Positions 6,870-16,046 of a stretch of 50,208 bases of DNA are shown piece after piece. A program made the position numbers and the translations under genes. The first letter of the stretch is position 1. Each line of letters opens with the position of its first letter. The notes beneath the pieces are model-generated. The model did not search any database, had not been told where the DNA came from, and saw only the letters and a list, made by a program, of their open reading frames with translations. This DNA is from Tissierellia bacterium (GTDB lineage Bacteria > Bacillota > Clostridia > Tissierellales > Sedimentibacteraceae). Location of the stretch: the NCBI GenBank assembly GCA_012843025.1, contig DURT01000082.1:1-50208 (forward strand). Reading direction: 5' to 3'.

Positions 6870-7901
6870 ATGGGTTTCAGAATGGATATCGGAATAGACC
6901 TTGGTACTGCCAGCGTATTAGTTTACATAAAAGACAAAGGTATAGTTATTAATGAACCTTCAGTTGTAGCAATAGACATAAATACAAACAAAATCCTAGA
7001 AGTAGGGGAAGAAGCAAGGAAAATGCTTGGGCGTACTCCCGGCAATATAGTTGCTATCAGACCTCTAAGAGACGGTGTTATATCTGACTTTGACATTACG
7101 GAAAAACTATTGAAATATTTTATTAAAAAGGCAGTGGGCAATTCAATTATTAAGCCGAGAGTAATAATTTGTGTTCCAAGCGGTGTAACAGAAGTTGAAA
7201 AAAGAGCCGTTTTAGAGGCTAGTAACAACGCTGGTGCCAAAAAAACATATCTCATTGAAGAACCTGTCGCAGCTGCTATAGGAGCCGGACTTGATATTAC
7301 CAAACCATCAGGCCATATGATTATCGACATGGGCGGAGGAACTACGGATATAGCCGTAATTTCTTTGGGAGGAATAGTGGTAAGCAGATCCATAAAGGTT
7401 GCTGGCGACAAGTGTGATGACGCAATAGTAAGATATGTAAGAAAAAAATATAATGTAATGATAGGTTTGCGAAGTGCAGAAGAACTAAAAATAAAAATAG
7501 GAACTGCTTTTCCTGTGGAAGAAGAAAAATATATGGAAGTAAGAGGCAGAAACTTAGTAACAGGCCTACCTGTTAATCTAACTATTTCATCTTCCGATAT
7601 GCTTGAAGCAATGGAAGAAACTATTACTTCAATTGCAGATGCCGTCCATTCCGTTCTTGAAAAAACACCGCCGGAATTGGCAGCAGATATAAGCGAGAAA
7701 GGTATTGTAATGACGGGAGGCGGTTGTCTGATCCATGGAATGGATAAACTTATTGAAAAGAGAACAGGATTGACAGTAACCATAGCCGAAGATGCCGTTT
7801 CTTGCGTTGCCAAGGGAACAGGCCAGGCATTGGAGCATATGGATATGCTTAAAGATTCCTTGATTTCGGACAGTATTAAAACAAATTATGGTATAATATA
7901 A
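6870..7901 (+). CDS. mreB: MreB/Mbl-type actin-like cell shape protein
   Basis: This actin-fold ATPase of about 343 residues should form membrane-associated filaments that guide lateral cell-wall synthesis. Phosphate-1 motif is IGIDLGTASVLVY near the start, phosphate-2 is MIIDMGGGTTDIAVISLGG near residue 155, and the adenosine motif is GIVMTGGGCLIHGM near 285. VAIRPLRDGVISDFD and the EEPVAAAIGAGLD region are typical of MreB. ATG at 6870 is preferred to ATG at 6864 because GGAGG at 6859-6863 abuts the latter. It is not beside mreC or mreD, so it could be a second paralog such as Mbl. A long opposite-strand frame at 6923-7813 is a coding shadow. Confidence 0.88.
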   Translation: MGFRMDIGIDLGTASVLVYIKDKGIVINEPSVVAIDINTNKILEVGEEARKMLGRTPGNIVAIRPLRDGVISDFDITEKLLKYFIKKAVGNSIIKPRVIICVPSGVTEVEKRAVLEASNNAGAKKTYLIEEPVAAAIGAGLDITKPSGHMIIDMGGGTTDIAVISLGGIVVSRSIKVAGDKCDDAIVRYVRKKYNVMIGLRSAEELKIKIGTAFPVEEEKYMEVRGRNLVTGLPVNLTISSSDMLEAMEETITSIADAVHSVLEKTPPELAADISEKGIVMTGGGCLIHGMDKLIEKRTGLTVTIAEDAVSCVAKGTGQALEHMDMLKDSLISDSIKTNYGII

Positions 7902-7914
7902 ATATGTAGTTATA

Positions 7915-7942
7915 AATCAATAGATTAATTAATCTATTGATT
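7915..7942. promoter_or_regulatory. 28-bp perfect palindrome ahead of galU
   Basis: AATCAATAGATTAA followed by its exact reverse complement fills the gap between mreB and galU. It lies about 18 bases downstream of a TATAAT at 7892-7897 and 40 bases before the galU start. It may be an operator, a hairpin in the galU leader, or a weak terminator for mreB; there is no long T run. Confidence 0.5.
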
Positions 7943-7981
7943 AATATAATTATACAGAAATATGTGGAATAGAGGGTTAGT

Positions 7982-8845
7982 ATGAAAGTAAAAAAAGCAG
8001 TTATACCTGCAGCAGGACTTGGTACTAGGTTTTTACCGGCAACAAAGTCAATACCTAAAGAAATGCTTCCCATAGTGGATAAACCAACAATACAGTACAT
8101 AGTGGAAGAAATAATTGCCTCTGGTATTGAAGATGTTCTGATAATTACCGGTAGAAACAAGGGCTCAATTGAAGAACACTTTGACAGAGCTGTTGAGTTG
8201 GAATACCATTTGGCTAATAACGATAAAGAAGAGTTGCTGGAAGAAGTAATTAATATTTCAAAGATGATAAATATCCATACGGTAAGACAAAAAAATCCCT
8301 TGGGATTAGGACATGCAGTATATTGTGCAAAATCATTTGTAGGAAATGAACCTTTTGCTGTACTATTAGGCGATGACGTGGTGGATTCTCAAAAACCATG
8401 TCTTAAGCAAATGCTGGAAGTTTATGAAGAGTATAATTCAACAATTTTGGGAGTTCAGCCGGTAGAATGGGAAAATGTTAACAAGTACGGTATTATTTCC
8501 GGTAACAGAGTAAATGAAAAACTATATACTGTAAATGATCTAGTTGAAAAACCTACAAGGGACAAAGCTCCTACTAATATTGCAATTTTAGGTAGGTATA
8601 TTATAACTCCTGAAATTTTCAAAATACTTGAAAATACTAAGAAAGGCGTGGGGGGAGAAATCCAGCTTACAGATGCTTTAAAAGAACTTTGTAATATAGA
8701 AAAAGTTTATGCATATATTTTCGAAGGTAGAAGATATGATGTAGGCAGCAAAATAGGTTTTCTTGAAGCAACGGTAGACTATGCTCTTAAGAGGGAAGAC
8801 TTAAGAGAAAGTTTTATAAGCTATTTAAGAAAAATAAATTTATAA
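7982..8845 (+). CDS. galU: UTP-glucose-1-phosphate uridylyltransferase
   Basis: GalU makes UDP-glucose from UTP and glucose 1-phosphate for cell-envelope glycans. The nucleotide-binding signature is AAGLGTRFLPATKSIPKEMLP near residues 10-30. LLGDDVV near residue 125 supplies the metal-binding aspartate, and the product end shows GVGGEIQLTDAL and FEGRRYDVGSKIGF, all conserved in GalU. Its 287 residues match the family length. The next gene, a phosphosugar mutase, begins 10 bases after the stop and would supply glucose 1-phosphate, so the two form one pathway and one operon with the secreted hydrolase gene that follows. Confidence 0.95.
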   Translation: MKVKKAVIPAAGLGTRFLPATKSIPKEMLPIVDKPTIQYIVEEIIASGIEDVLIITGRNKGSIEEHFDRAVELEYHLANNDKEELLEEVINISKMINIHTVRQKNPLGLGHAVYCAKSFVGNEPFAVLLGDDVVDSQKPCLKQMLEVYEEYNSTILGVQPVEWENVNKYGIISGNRVNEKLYTVNDLVEKPTRDKAPTNIAILGRYIITPEIFKILENTKKGVGGEIQLTDALKELCNIEKVYAYIFEGRRYDVGSKIGFLEATVDYALKREDLRESFISYLRKINL

Positions 8846-8855
8846 GGGGTGTAGT

Positions 8856-10568
8856 ATGTATAGGGAAAAATACAAAATATGGGTGGACAGCGAGTTTGTA
8901 GATGAAGAACTGAAGGAAGAACTACGGGCAATTGAAAAGATTGATAGCGAAATAGAAGATAGATTTTACAAAGACTTGGAATTCGGTACTGGAGGAATGA
9001 GGGGGAAGATTGGTGCCGGAACCAATCGAATAAATTTCGTAACCGTTGGAAAAGCAACTCAAGGAATAGCAAATTATTTAAAGGAAAAGTATGATAATGA
9101 AGAAATCAGTGTGGCAATTGCTTATGATTCAAGACATATGTCAAAGGAATTTGCTGCAAAAGCAGCTTCTGTATTTGCCGCTAACAATATAAAAGTTTAC
9201 TTTTTTGAAAGTTTAAGACCTACTCCGGAATTATCTTATGCAGTTAGATATTTTAATTGTAAGTCGGGAGTAGTTATTACTGCAAGCCATAATCCTCCTG
9301 AATATAACGGGTATAAGGTGTATGACCGCTTTGGAGGCCAGGTGGTCCAAGATGCAGATACTATTATTGAAAAAATTAAGGAAGTTAAGTTAAAAGACAT
9401 ACAAACAGCTGAATTTGAGGGAAATGATAAAATCCAAATAATCGGTAAGGATGTGGATACCTCTTACATAAATGACATAAAAGAATTAAGTTTAAGAAAA
9501 GAAGTTGATAAAAACATTAATATCGTATATACTCCTCTTCATGGCACAGGGAACAAATTGGTGAGAAGATTATTGGAAGAAATGGGTTACATAAACCTGT
9601 TTACAGTGGAGGAGCAGGAAGAGCCGGATCCGGAATTTTCAACAGTTAAATCTCCTAATCCAGAAGACATTGACTCTTTTGAACTGGCAATTAAAAAAGC
9701 CCGGGAAGTATCTGGTGATATTATTATTGGCACAGACCCTGATTGTGACCGTGTAGGGGCTGTAGTATGGCATAAGGGAGAATATATTCCTTTAAATGGC
9801 AATGAAACAGGAGCCTTGCTGTTAAATTACATATTGGAAACTAGGAAGGAGTTAGGAACTCTGCCTGAAAACCCGGCAGTGGTTAAAACTATTGTTACCA
9901 GTGAAATTGCAGACAGGATTGCATCTAAGTATAAGGCAGAAACCTTTGATACTTTGACTGGTTTTAAATATATTGCCGAATTAATGCAGCAATTTGAAGA
10001 TACAAAGGAATATAATTTTTTATTTGGATATGAAGAAAGTTATGGCTACTTGGCTGGTACCTTTGTAAGAGATAAGGATGCAGTAATAGCTTCCATGCTC
10101 ATTTGTGAAATGGCAGCATACTATAAAAAACTAGGAAAAACACTGATTGATGTTCTTTATGAATTATATGAGGAACACGGTTACTATATAGAAGAAACTG
10201 TTTCATTAACCTTTGCCGGTGTCACTGGTCAAAATAAAATGAAAGCTATAATGGAATTTTTCAGAGAAAATAAATTAAGTTCCTTGGCAGGTAAGAAAAT
10301 ACCCACAATAAATGATTACAAAATGAGTGTTTCTTTTAACCTTTTAGATGGAACCACAGAAAAACTGATTTATCCTAAATCAGATGTTCTGAAATTTTCA
10401 TTTGAAGACGGTTCCTGGATAGTATTGAGACCTTCAGGAACGGAACCAAAATTAAAAGTATATTTTTCAATAAAAGGAGAGGATAAGGATAGTTCCCTTA
10501 AAATGTTGGAACTGACTAAAAGCGAGATATTAAGTTTAATTGACCGCATCCAAATTAACATTGACTAA
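8856..10568 (+). CDS. pgcA: Phospho-sugar mutase (alpha-phosphoglucomutase type)
   Basis: The enzyme interconverts glucose 6-phosphate and glucose 1-phosphate. The catalytic phosphoserine lies in ITASHNPPEYNGYKVY near residue 145, the metal loop is GTDPDCDRVG near 295, the sugar-binding loop is GYEESYGYL near 390 and the phosphate-binding motif is RPSGTEPKLKVY near 525. At 570 residues it matches the PgcA-like group of Firmicutes. It begins with the characteristic YKIWVDSEFVDEELKEEL and the GTGGMRGKIGAGTNRIN motif. It lies between galU and a secreted lysozyme-like gene with gaps of 10 and 15 bases, which indicates co-transcription for envelope precursor supply. Confidence 0.93.
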   Translation: MYREKYKIWVDSEFVDEELKEELRAIEKIDSEIEDRFYKDLEFGTGGMRGKIGAGTNRINFVTVGKATQGIANYLKEKYDNEEISVAIAYDSRHMSKEFAAKAASVFAANNIKVYFFESLRPTPELSYAVRYFNCKSGVVITASHNPPEYNGYKVYDRFGGQVVQDADTIIEKIKEVKLKDIQTAEFEGNDKIQIIGKDVDTSYINDIKELSLRKEVDKNINIVYTPLHGTGNKLVRRLLEEMGYINLFTVEEQEEPDPEFSTVKSPNPEDIDSFELAIKKAREVSGDIIIGTDPDCDRVGAVVWHKGEYIPLNGNETGALLLNYILETRKELGTLPENPAVVKTIVTSEIADRIASKYKAETFDTLTGFKYIAELMQQFEDTKEYNFLFGYEESYGYLAGTFVRDKDAVIASMLICEMAAYYKKLGKTLIDVLYELYEEHGYYIEETVSLTFAGVTGQNKMKAIMEFFRENKLSSLAGKKIPTINDYKMSVSFNLLDGTTEKLIYPKSDVLKFSFEDGSWIVLRPSGTEPKLKVYFSIKGEDKDSSLKMLELTKSEILSLIDRIQINID

Positions 10569-10583
10569 AGGAAGGCTATAAAT

Positions 10584-12083
10584 ATGAAAATATTTAAAAC
10601 CACCGCCAAAAAAATTATTATATTAACTATAGTTTTTTTATTAGTATTTAACAACTTAACTTTCGGAGGAGTCAATCCTCCGAGGGAAGAAGTTGAAAAT
10701 ATAATTGATACTATTGCCCAAAAAAGAGCAATACCCGCCATTCTGTTAAAGTCCATAGCAAGAGTGGAATCTTGTTTTGAACATTACGACCACAATGGGA
10801 ATCCGAAAATCAATGGAACAAGTATAGGCCTTATGCAGGTAAATAACAGATATGGAGGCTACAATACGGAAAAACTTAAATATGATATAGAGTATAACAT
10901 TGAAGCAGGTGCTGATGTACTCCTTAACAAATGGAGTATGAGTTCATACCAATCTGTTTCCAGTGTGGGAAATATGGATCCCAACATTTTAGAAAACTGG
11001 TATTTTGCCCTTTGGGCATATAACGGATGGGCTCAGAGCAACAATCCCAATATGCTTTCATCCTATGCGAAGAAGTACACTTACCAGCAGCTAGTCTATA
11101 ATATTGCAGAAAAGGAATATAACAAAAAAATCAACAATATCGATTTTTCATATCTTCCTGCCGCAGGAAAACCAAGCAGGTCCTTGGTAGTGCCTACACC
11201 TTCAAATTGCAGCAGCGGTAATATAGTGCTTTATGAAATTGGAGACTATGTAAGAACCGACGGTATAAGGAAAAGTTACCATTTAAGGGATGTTCCAGCA
11301 GGAAAATATATTCATGAGTTAGACGTTAATCAGCTAGCAGTTATTACGGAAGGTCCAGTGTTAGAAAAAGGCTACTATTGGTATAAAGTTAGTGTAGATG
11401 AAAACAAGGAAGGCTGGATAGAAAGAAACTGGCTTTTGCGTACAGGGGATATAGAATATGGTAGATATACTTTTGAAGATATATCCTTCCACTGGGCAAG
11501 AAAAATTATTATGGATTTGCTAAAAAAGGATATAGTAAGTGAAGGGGAATTTTTCTATCCAGACAATTATGTTTCAAAGGAAGAGTATTTCATAATGTTA
11601 AGCAGATCCTTAGATTATTCAGAGGTTGAAAGTGAAAATGCTTCAGATGAATTAAAAGGCGGTGAAGAGTTACAAAAAAATGGGACAAGTAATGAAACAT
11701 CTGAATCAAATCCTTTTGAAGAATTAGAAGGTATCCAAATAAATCCATGGGCTGTTGAATATGTGGAAAATATATATGGAATTGGTTTAATAGACCAAGA
11801 AGACTTGTCAAACATCATGGATAATCTAACAAGAAAAGAAGCAGCTTTAATAACTGCAAAATTATTTGATATTGATGAAGAATTCTATTCATTAGATATA
11901 AAATCTATATTTACTGATTTAAATGAGCTTAAGGAAGAAGAAATAGCAGCAGTTAAAACAGTTTATGTCAATGAAGTTATGTCAGGAAAAGCTACTGGGA
12001 CCTTCAGTCCCCATGAGCATTTAACCAGGGCTGAAGCTGCTGCAATCATGGCTAAAGTTTCAGAAAAACTTAAAACTGAATAA
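10584..12083 (+). CDS. Secreted lysozyme-like protein with SH3-like and SLH-like domains (copy 1)
   Basis: The 499-residue protein has a hydrophobic signal segment at residues 8-27, then a lysozyme-like transglycosylase domain (about 32-185) with a candidate catalytic Glu in SIARVES, the GTSIGLMQVNNRYGGY motif and the YFALWAYNGW motif. Residues 215-290 look like an SH3-like wall-binding module ending in EGWIERNWLLRTGD. From 295 on there are S-layer-homology-like repeats (LTRKEAALITAKLF, LTRAEAAAIMAKVS), suggesting attachment to secondary wall polymer. It probably cleaves peptidoglycan glycan strands at the surface. It follows the phosphosugar mutase by 15 bases. The gene at 12231 is a tandem paralog. 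Exact bond specificity is not shown. Confidence 0.82.
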   Translation: MKIFKTTAKKIIILTIVFLLVFNNLTFGGVNPPREEVENIIDTIAQKRAIPAILLKSIARVESCFEHYDHNGNPKINGTSIGLMQVNNRYGGYNTEKLKYDIEYNIEAGADVLLNKWSMSSYQSVSSVGNMDPNILENWYFALWAYNGWAQSNNPNMLSSYAKKYTYQQLVYNIAEKEYNKKINNIDFSYLPAAGKPSRSLVVPTPSNCSSGNIVLYEIGDYVRTDGIRKSYHLRDVPAGKYIHELDVNQLAVITEGPVLEKGYYWYKVSVDENKEGWIERNWLLRTGDIEYGRYTFEDISFHWARKIIMDLLKKDIVSEGEFFYPDNYVSKEEYFIMLSRSLDYSEVESENASDELKGGEELQKNGTSNETSESNPFEELEGIQINPWAVEYVENIYGIGLIDQEDLSNIMDNLTRKEAALITAKLFDIDEEFYSLDIKSIFTDLNELKEEEIAAVKTVYVNEVMSGKATGTFSPHEHLTRAEAAAIMAKVSEKLKTE

Positions 12084-12090
12084 AGGTACA

Positions 12091-12116
12091 AAAAAATCCT
12101 CCATGGAGGATTTTTT
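12091..12116 (+). terminator. Terminator of the galU operon
   Basis: AAAAAATCCTCC and GGAGGATTTTTT form a near-palindromic hairpin around CATG-type loop bases and a T run, closing the galU-pgcA-hydrolase operon before the second paralog. Confidence 0.85.
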
Positions 12117-12230
12117 ATGTACCAGTAAAAATAAATAAATAGGTATAATTTTCATAATTATGGGAATATTTACAATATTAACAATAGCATAAAGTTCAGG
12201 GGCGGAAAATCAATTAGAACAGAGAGGTAT

Positions 12231-13667
12231 ATGAACTTGAAAAATATTACCCATAAAATAATTTTGCTGATAATTATTTTTTTATTAACATTTAATACTA
12301 GGGCTTTTGGAGGAGTAAACCCTCCAAGGGAAGAAATTGAAGCCATGATTGATGAAGTTGCTTTAAAAAGAGGTATTCCTGCCCTTTTACTTAAAGGAAT
12401 AGCAAGAGTTGAATCTGTATATAAACAGTTTAACAGTGACGGTAGTCCTAAAATTTGTGGTACTAGCATAGGTCTTATGCAAATAAACAATGTTCATGGA
12501 GGTTACGACAATTATAGGTTAAAATATGACATAATGTACAATATTGAAGCAGGGGCGGACGTGCTGTTAAATAAGTGGAGTATGAGTGCATATGAACAAG
12601 TTTCAAGGGTAGGAAATATGGATCCTAATATTTTAGAGAACTGGTACTTTGCTTTGTGGGCATACAATGGTTGGGCTCAAAGCAACAACCCGGTTTCTCC
12701 TTACGCAAAAAAATATACTTATCAGCAACTGATTTATGATGTAATTGAAAAGGAATACGGGAAAAAAATAAATAATATAGATTTTTCTTATTTACCAAAG
12801 TATGATAAACCAAGCAGATCCTTGGTGGTTCCCACACCGGAAAATCATAGTAAGGGAGATATAGTGTTATACGAGGTAGGAGACTATGTTCGTACTGACG
12901 GTATGAGAAATGCCTATTATTTAAGGGATGAACCTGCGGGAAAATATGTACACCAACTTAATATAAATCAGTTGGGAATAATAAAGGAAGGACCTGTTTT
13001 AAAAAAGGGATATTATTGGTACAAAGTATATATAGATGAGAACAGAGAAGGCTGGATAGAAAGAAACTGGCTTCTCCGTACTGGAGATACAGTGTATGGA
13101 AGGTATATTTTTGATGATATATCTTTCCATTGGGGAAGAAAAACGATAATGGATTTATACGGTAAAGGAATAATTAGCCATGCCCACTTGTATAATCCTA
13201 ATAGAATTGTTACTAGAGAAGAATATTGTGTTTTTCTAAGTAAGACTTTGAACTATATAGAAAAAATAAACCAACAAAAAATATTAGATTTTAATAAAAT
13301 ATTCTCCTACCAGGATATTGAACAATTTAGCCCATGGGCTCTTAAATATGTAGAAGATATATACGGAAGAGGATTGATAGAAGAAGAAAAATTATTTAAC
13401 CCTAAGGATAATATTAGTCGAAAAGATGCTGTGCTAATAATTAAAGATTTACTCATCAGCAGTAAAAATTTTGACCCTTTGAATATAGAAACAATTTTTC
13501 CTGATTTACATAATTTGACGGAAAAAGAAAAAGAGGCAGTAAAGACAGCCTATTTAAACGGTATAGTATCGGGGAAAAGTTTTAATTCCTTCTGTCCGGA
13601 AGAATATTTAACCAGAGCTGAAGCAGCTGTAATAATGCTAAATATAGTAAATAAGTATGTCCGCTGA
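12231..13667 (+). CDS. Secreted lysozyme-like protein with SH3-like and SLH-like domains (copy 2)
   Basis: This 478-residue protein has the same plan as its upstream neighbour: signal segment (residues 7-25), lysozyme-like domain with candidate catalytic Glu in GIARVES and GTSIGLMQINN, SH3-like module ending EGWIERNWLLRTGD, and SLH-like repeats near the end (LTRAEAAVIMLNI). The N-terminal two thirds are nearly identical, while the C-terminal wall-binding part has diverged strongly and lacks the acidic insertion seen in copy 1. It has its own ribosome-binding site after a terminator, so it may be separately expressed. The pair reflects a local duplication. It is convergent with the M23 peptidase gene, only 7 bases apart. 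Confidence 0.82.
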   Translation: MNLKNITHKIILLIIIFLLTFNTRAFGGVNPPREEIEAMIDEVALKRGIPALLLKGIARVESVYKQFNSDGSPKICGTSIGLMQINNVHGGYDNYRLKYDIMYNIEAGADVLLNKWSMSAYEQVSRVGNMDPNILENWYFALWAYNGWAQSNNPVSPYAKKYTYQQLIYDVIEKEYGKKINNIDFSYLPKYDKPSRSLVVPTPENHSKGDIVLYEVGDYVRTDGMRNAYYLRDEPAGKYVHQLNINQLGIIKEGPVLKKGYYWYKVYIDENREGWIERNWLLRTGDTVYGRYIFDDISFHWGRKTIMDLYGKGIISHAHLYNPNRIVTREEYCVFLSKTLNYIEKINQQKILDFNKIFSYQDIEQFSPWALKYVEDIYGRGLIEEEKLFNPKDNISRKDAVLIIKDLLISSKNFDPLNIETIFPDLHNLTEKEKEAVKTAYLNGIVSGKSFNSFCPEEYLTRAEAAVIMLNIVNKYVR

Positions 13668-13674
13668 AAAATAT

Positions 13675-14694
13675 TTAGGGAACATTATGAAATCTAATAT
13701 CATAAATTCTATGGAATTCCTTTGTATCTTTATTGTAAGATACAGGGGATCTATTTCTGTTCAGGAGTTTTACTATTCGATAAACGTCAATCCAAATTTC
13801 TGCCAATGTCTCTTTTTGTGATTCGTGGAAAATTAACTGCATTCCAAAGTGCAAATGAGGAGTTCGTATATTGTTTACATTTTCTCTTCTGGAATATCCG
13901 GTCATCCCCAAGTAACCGATTACATCTCCTGATAGTACTATATCCCCTTCTTTTAGGCTTTTAACATAGGGGTGATCCTTTCTTAAATGAGCATAGTAAT
14001 AATATCTTTTATTGTCCAAGCTTCGTATTCCTATGCGCCATCCACCGTATTGATTCCAACCTAGTGCTTCTATTCTTCCCGTTTCAACGGCTACTATGGG
14101 TGTTCCTACGGAGCCTAGCAAATCATTTCCCAAATGCACTCTCCTAAAGCCATAACTGCGAGAATTTCCAAAATCATCATAATGACTGTAGTGATAGCCT
14201 GCTGCTATGGGGGAGAAGACTTTTAAACCATATTTTTTCACCCAGACAATCTCGCCGGTTTCAGGATCTTTCTCCTGTATTTCAAAGGGTCCCACAAATC
14301 CTCCCAATACGGCAGAATAAGCTTCGTAATAGTAATCGTAATGAGTGAGATTTTTTGTAATACTTTCAATACTTTCGCCACTTTTTAAGCGATTTATTAA
14401 ATCATCCATGTCCCTTGCCTTGTATCTGGCAAAATTTCCTCCGTATCTAGCACCTAAATAGGCTAACAGTTCTATCCAATTTAATTTTACTTCTTCATCA
14501 ATACTGTTAATATCAGCTTTTAAGGCCTTGTCCATTGCTTCATATGAAACTCTGAAATCCACCCACTTAATATAATCCTCTTCTTCTGCGGAAACCCTTT
14601 GAGTTCGGTTCATATATAAAATAAAAAATCCCCCGGTAATAATTGTAACTATAAGAACTACCAATAATGACTTCCATTTAATCTTTATAACCAT
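13675..14694 (-). CDS. Membrane-anchored M23 family peptidase
   Basis: The protein has an N-terminal membrane anchor (residues 8-28) and an extracellular M23 metallopeptidase domain at about 170-300. Zinc-ligand motifs are HLGNDLLG (His and Asp) and HLHFGMQL (HxH); a further His lies in YYYAHLRKDH. M23 enzymes cut peptide cross-links in peptidoglycan. The domain is elaborated by an insertion before HLH (TGYSRRENVNNIRTP). The central region (residues 40-160) is helical and of unknown role. The ligands are complete, so it is probably active. It is convergent with the lysozyme-like paralogs and has a strong hairpin in its leader at 14719-14760. Confidence 0.85.
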   Translation of the reverse strand: MVIKIKWKSLLVVLIVTIITGGFFILYMNRTQRVSAEEEDYIKWVDFRVSYEAMDKALKADINSIDEEVKLNWIELLAYLGARYGGNFARYKARDMDDLINRLKSGESIESITKNLTHYDYYYEAYSAVLGGFVGPFEIQEKDPETGEIVWVKKYGLKVFSPIAAGYHYSHYDDFGNSRSYGFRRVHLGNDLLGSVGTPIVAVETGRIEALGWNQYGGWRIGIRSLDNKRYYYYAHLRKDHPYVKSLKEGDIVLSGDVIGYLGMTGYSRRENVNNIRTPHLHFGMQLIFHESQKETLAEIWIDVYRIVKLLNRNRSPVSYNKDTKEFHRIYDIRFHNVP

Positions 14695-14718
14695 ACTTAT
14701 CCCCAGAACTATAGTTTT

Positions 14719-14760
14719 AGGACAAGCCTCCTATACAGAGTATCTATAAGGAGGTGTCCT
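14719..14760 (-). promoter_or_regulatory. Long hairpin in the leader of the M23 peptidase gene
   Basis: AGGACA/TGTCCT, CCTCC/GGAGG and TATA/TATA pair in nested order with small bulges around a 9-base loop. There is no T tract, so it is not a standard terminator. It lies 25 bases upstream of the peptidase start codon on the transcribed strand, and could affect mRNA stability or translation. Confidence 0.45.
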
Positions 14761-14902
14761 CTCCAATATATATTATGCGAATAATGACTTGTTAGAACTT
14801 TATATATAATACAGGTACAATACTAAATTAAGAAAATATTTGTAAAAGAAATATATTTATGTTAATATAAGTTGAAAATGTGCAGGAGCACTGGGAGGAC
14901 GG

Positions 14903-15691
14903 ATGAAACTTAAATTTTGTTCATTAAGTAGTGGAAGCAGTGGAAACTGCCAATATATCAAGACAGAAAATGCCACCATACTTGTTGATGCAGGCATGAG
15001 CGGCAAAAAAATTCAAGAGGAAATTTCAAATATAGGCGAAGATCCTAAAAATATAGATGCAATATTTATTACCCATGAACACAGTGACCATATTTTAGGG
15101 GCAGGGGTTTTGTCCAGGCGATTAAACATTCCCATTTATGCTAATGAAGAGACATGGGAAGCCATGACCCAGTACATAGGCAAAATAAAACCTGAGAATA
15201 TTAAAGTATTATATGATAGTACTCAAATAGGTGATCTTTTTATACAATCCTTTGACATATCCCATGATGCAGCCCATCCTGTAGGCTACAATATATTTTA
15301 TGCTAATAAAAAATTAAGTTTGGTTACTGATACAGGCTGTGTAAATGAAACTATTATAAACAGCATCTTAGATTCGGACTTATTACTTATAGAATCAAAT
15401 CATGATGAAGATATGGTAATAATAGGCCCCTATCCGTGGCATCTTAAAAAGAGAGTGTTAGGTGAATTTGGACATATGTCAAACGATATGGCAGGAAATC
15501 TTCTGTCCAAGGTAATAAAAAAAGGTACAGAAATAGTTTTGTTAGGCCATTTAAGCAAGGAAAATAATTTTCCTCAGCTTGCCTACAAGACGGTGGAATC
15601 TATATTGAAGGAAAATTCAATAGAAGTTAATCCTGGAGTTTGTCTTGATTTAACTTATAGAGATAGAGCTAGCAAAGTGTATGAGGTGTAA
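14903..15691 (+). CDS. walJ: Metallo-beta-lactamase fold hydrolase of the WalJ/YycJ type
   Basis: The 262-residue protein opens with the WalJ signature FCSLSSGSSGNCQYI and carries the metal motif THEHSDHI near residue 55, with later metal ligands in SHDAAHPVGY, TDTGCV and LLGHLSKENN. ESNHDEDM is typical of this subgroup. YycJ/WalJ proteins are cytosolic nuclease-like enzymes linked to replication and cell-wall control in Firmicutes. Here the walK and walR genes are absent from the neighbourhood, but the following small CxxH/CxxC gene is a common companion, starting 2 bases after the stop. Length and motifs are complete. Confidence 0.9.
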   Translation: MKLKFCSLSSGSSGNCQYIKTENATILVDAGMSGKKIQEEISNIGEDPKNIDAIFITHEHSDHILGAGVLSRRLNIPIYANEETWEAMTQYIGKIKPENIKVLYDSTQIGDLFIQSFDISHDAAHPVGYNIFYANKKLSLVTDTGCVNETIINSILDSDLLLIESNHDEDMVIIGPYPWHLKKRVLGEFGHMSNDMAGNLLSKVIKKGTEIVLLGHLSKENNFPQLAYKTVESILKENSIEVNPGVCLDLTYRDRASKVYEV

Positions 15692-15693
15692 GT

Positions 15694-15861
15694 ATGGAAA
15701 ATAATAATGGAAAAGTAATTTATGCATGTGCAGAACATGTAGAGCAGGGAATAGATGACTATGTTAATTTTAATGAGGATGCTCCTAAAATATTTAAAAC
15801 CAATAAGCTGCAAAACTGTACCTATTGTGAAAAAAAAGCGGAATATAAAATTACTGAATGA
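15694..15861 (+). CDS. Small CxxH/CxxC zinc-ribbon-like protein (YyzF type)
   Basis: This 55-residue frame begins 2 bases after the walJ stop. It contains the N-terminal motif VIYACAEHVEQGID (CxxH) and the C-terminal NCTYCEKKAEYKI (CxxC), which could bind one zinc ion. The pattern is that of the CxxH/CxxC family exemplified by YyzF of Bacillus, typically encoded near yycJ. The function is not known. The following hairpin terminator at 15909 closes the two-gene operon. Confidence 0.85.
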   Translation: MENNNGKVIYACAEHVEQGIDDYVNFNEDAPKIFKTNKLQNCTYCEKKAEYKITE

Positions 15862-15908
15862 TAATTATTTATTATACCTGTATCTATAATCTTTGATGGA
15901 TAATTGCA

Positions 15909-15959
15909 AACAACAAGGTCTAATATCGTTGAACAACGGTATTGGACCTTGTTGTTTTT
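15909..15959 (+). terminator. Terminator of the walJ operon
   Basis: ACAACAAGGTC pairs perfectly with GACCTTGTTGT, the inner part (ATATCGTTG with CAACGGTAT) adds further pairs, and TTTTTA follows. Confidence 0.9.
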
Positions 15960-16018
15960 ATGAATCCACTATATTACAAAAAATTCTATTTAAATTTGAA
16001 AATAAAATAACAAATATA

Positions 16019-16046
16019 TTGACAAAAAATTATTTTACACTATAAT
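16019..16046 (+). promoter_or_regulatory. Sigma-A promoter of the flavoprotein reductase gene
   Basis: TTGACA at 16019-16024 and TATAAT at 16041-16046 are separated by 16 bp. The -10 box overlaps the left arm of the operator palindrome that follows. Confidence 0.8.

Noticed and set aside
6923..7813. Long open frame (296 codons) on the minus strand
   Set aside because: It lies fully inside mreB on the opposite strand, has biased composition rich in Ser, Ile and Pro, and no recognisable domain; a coding shadow.
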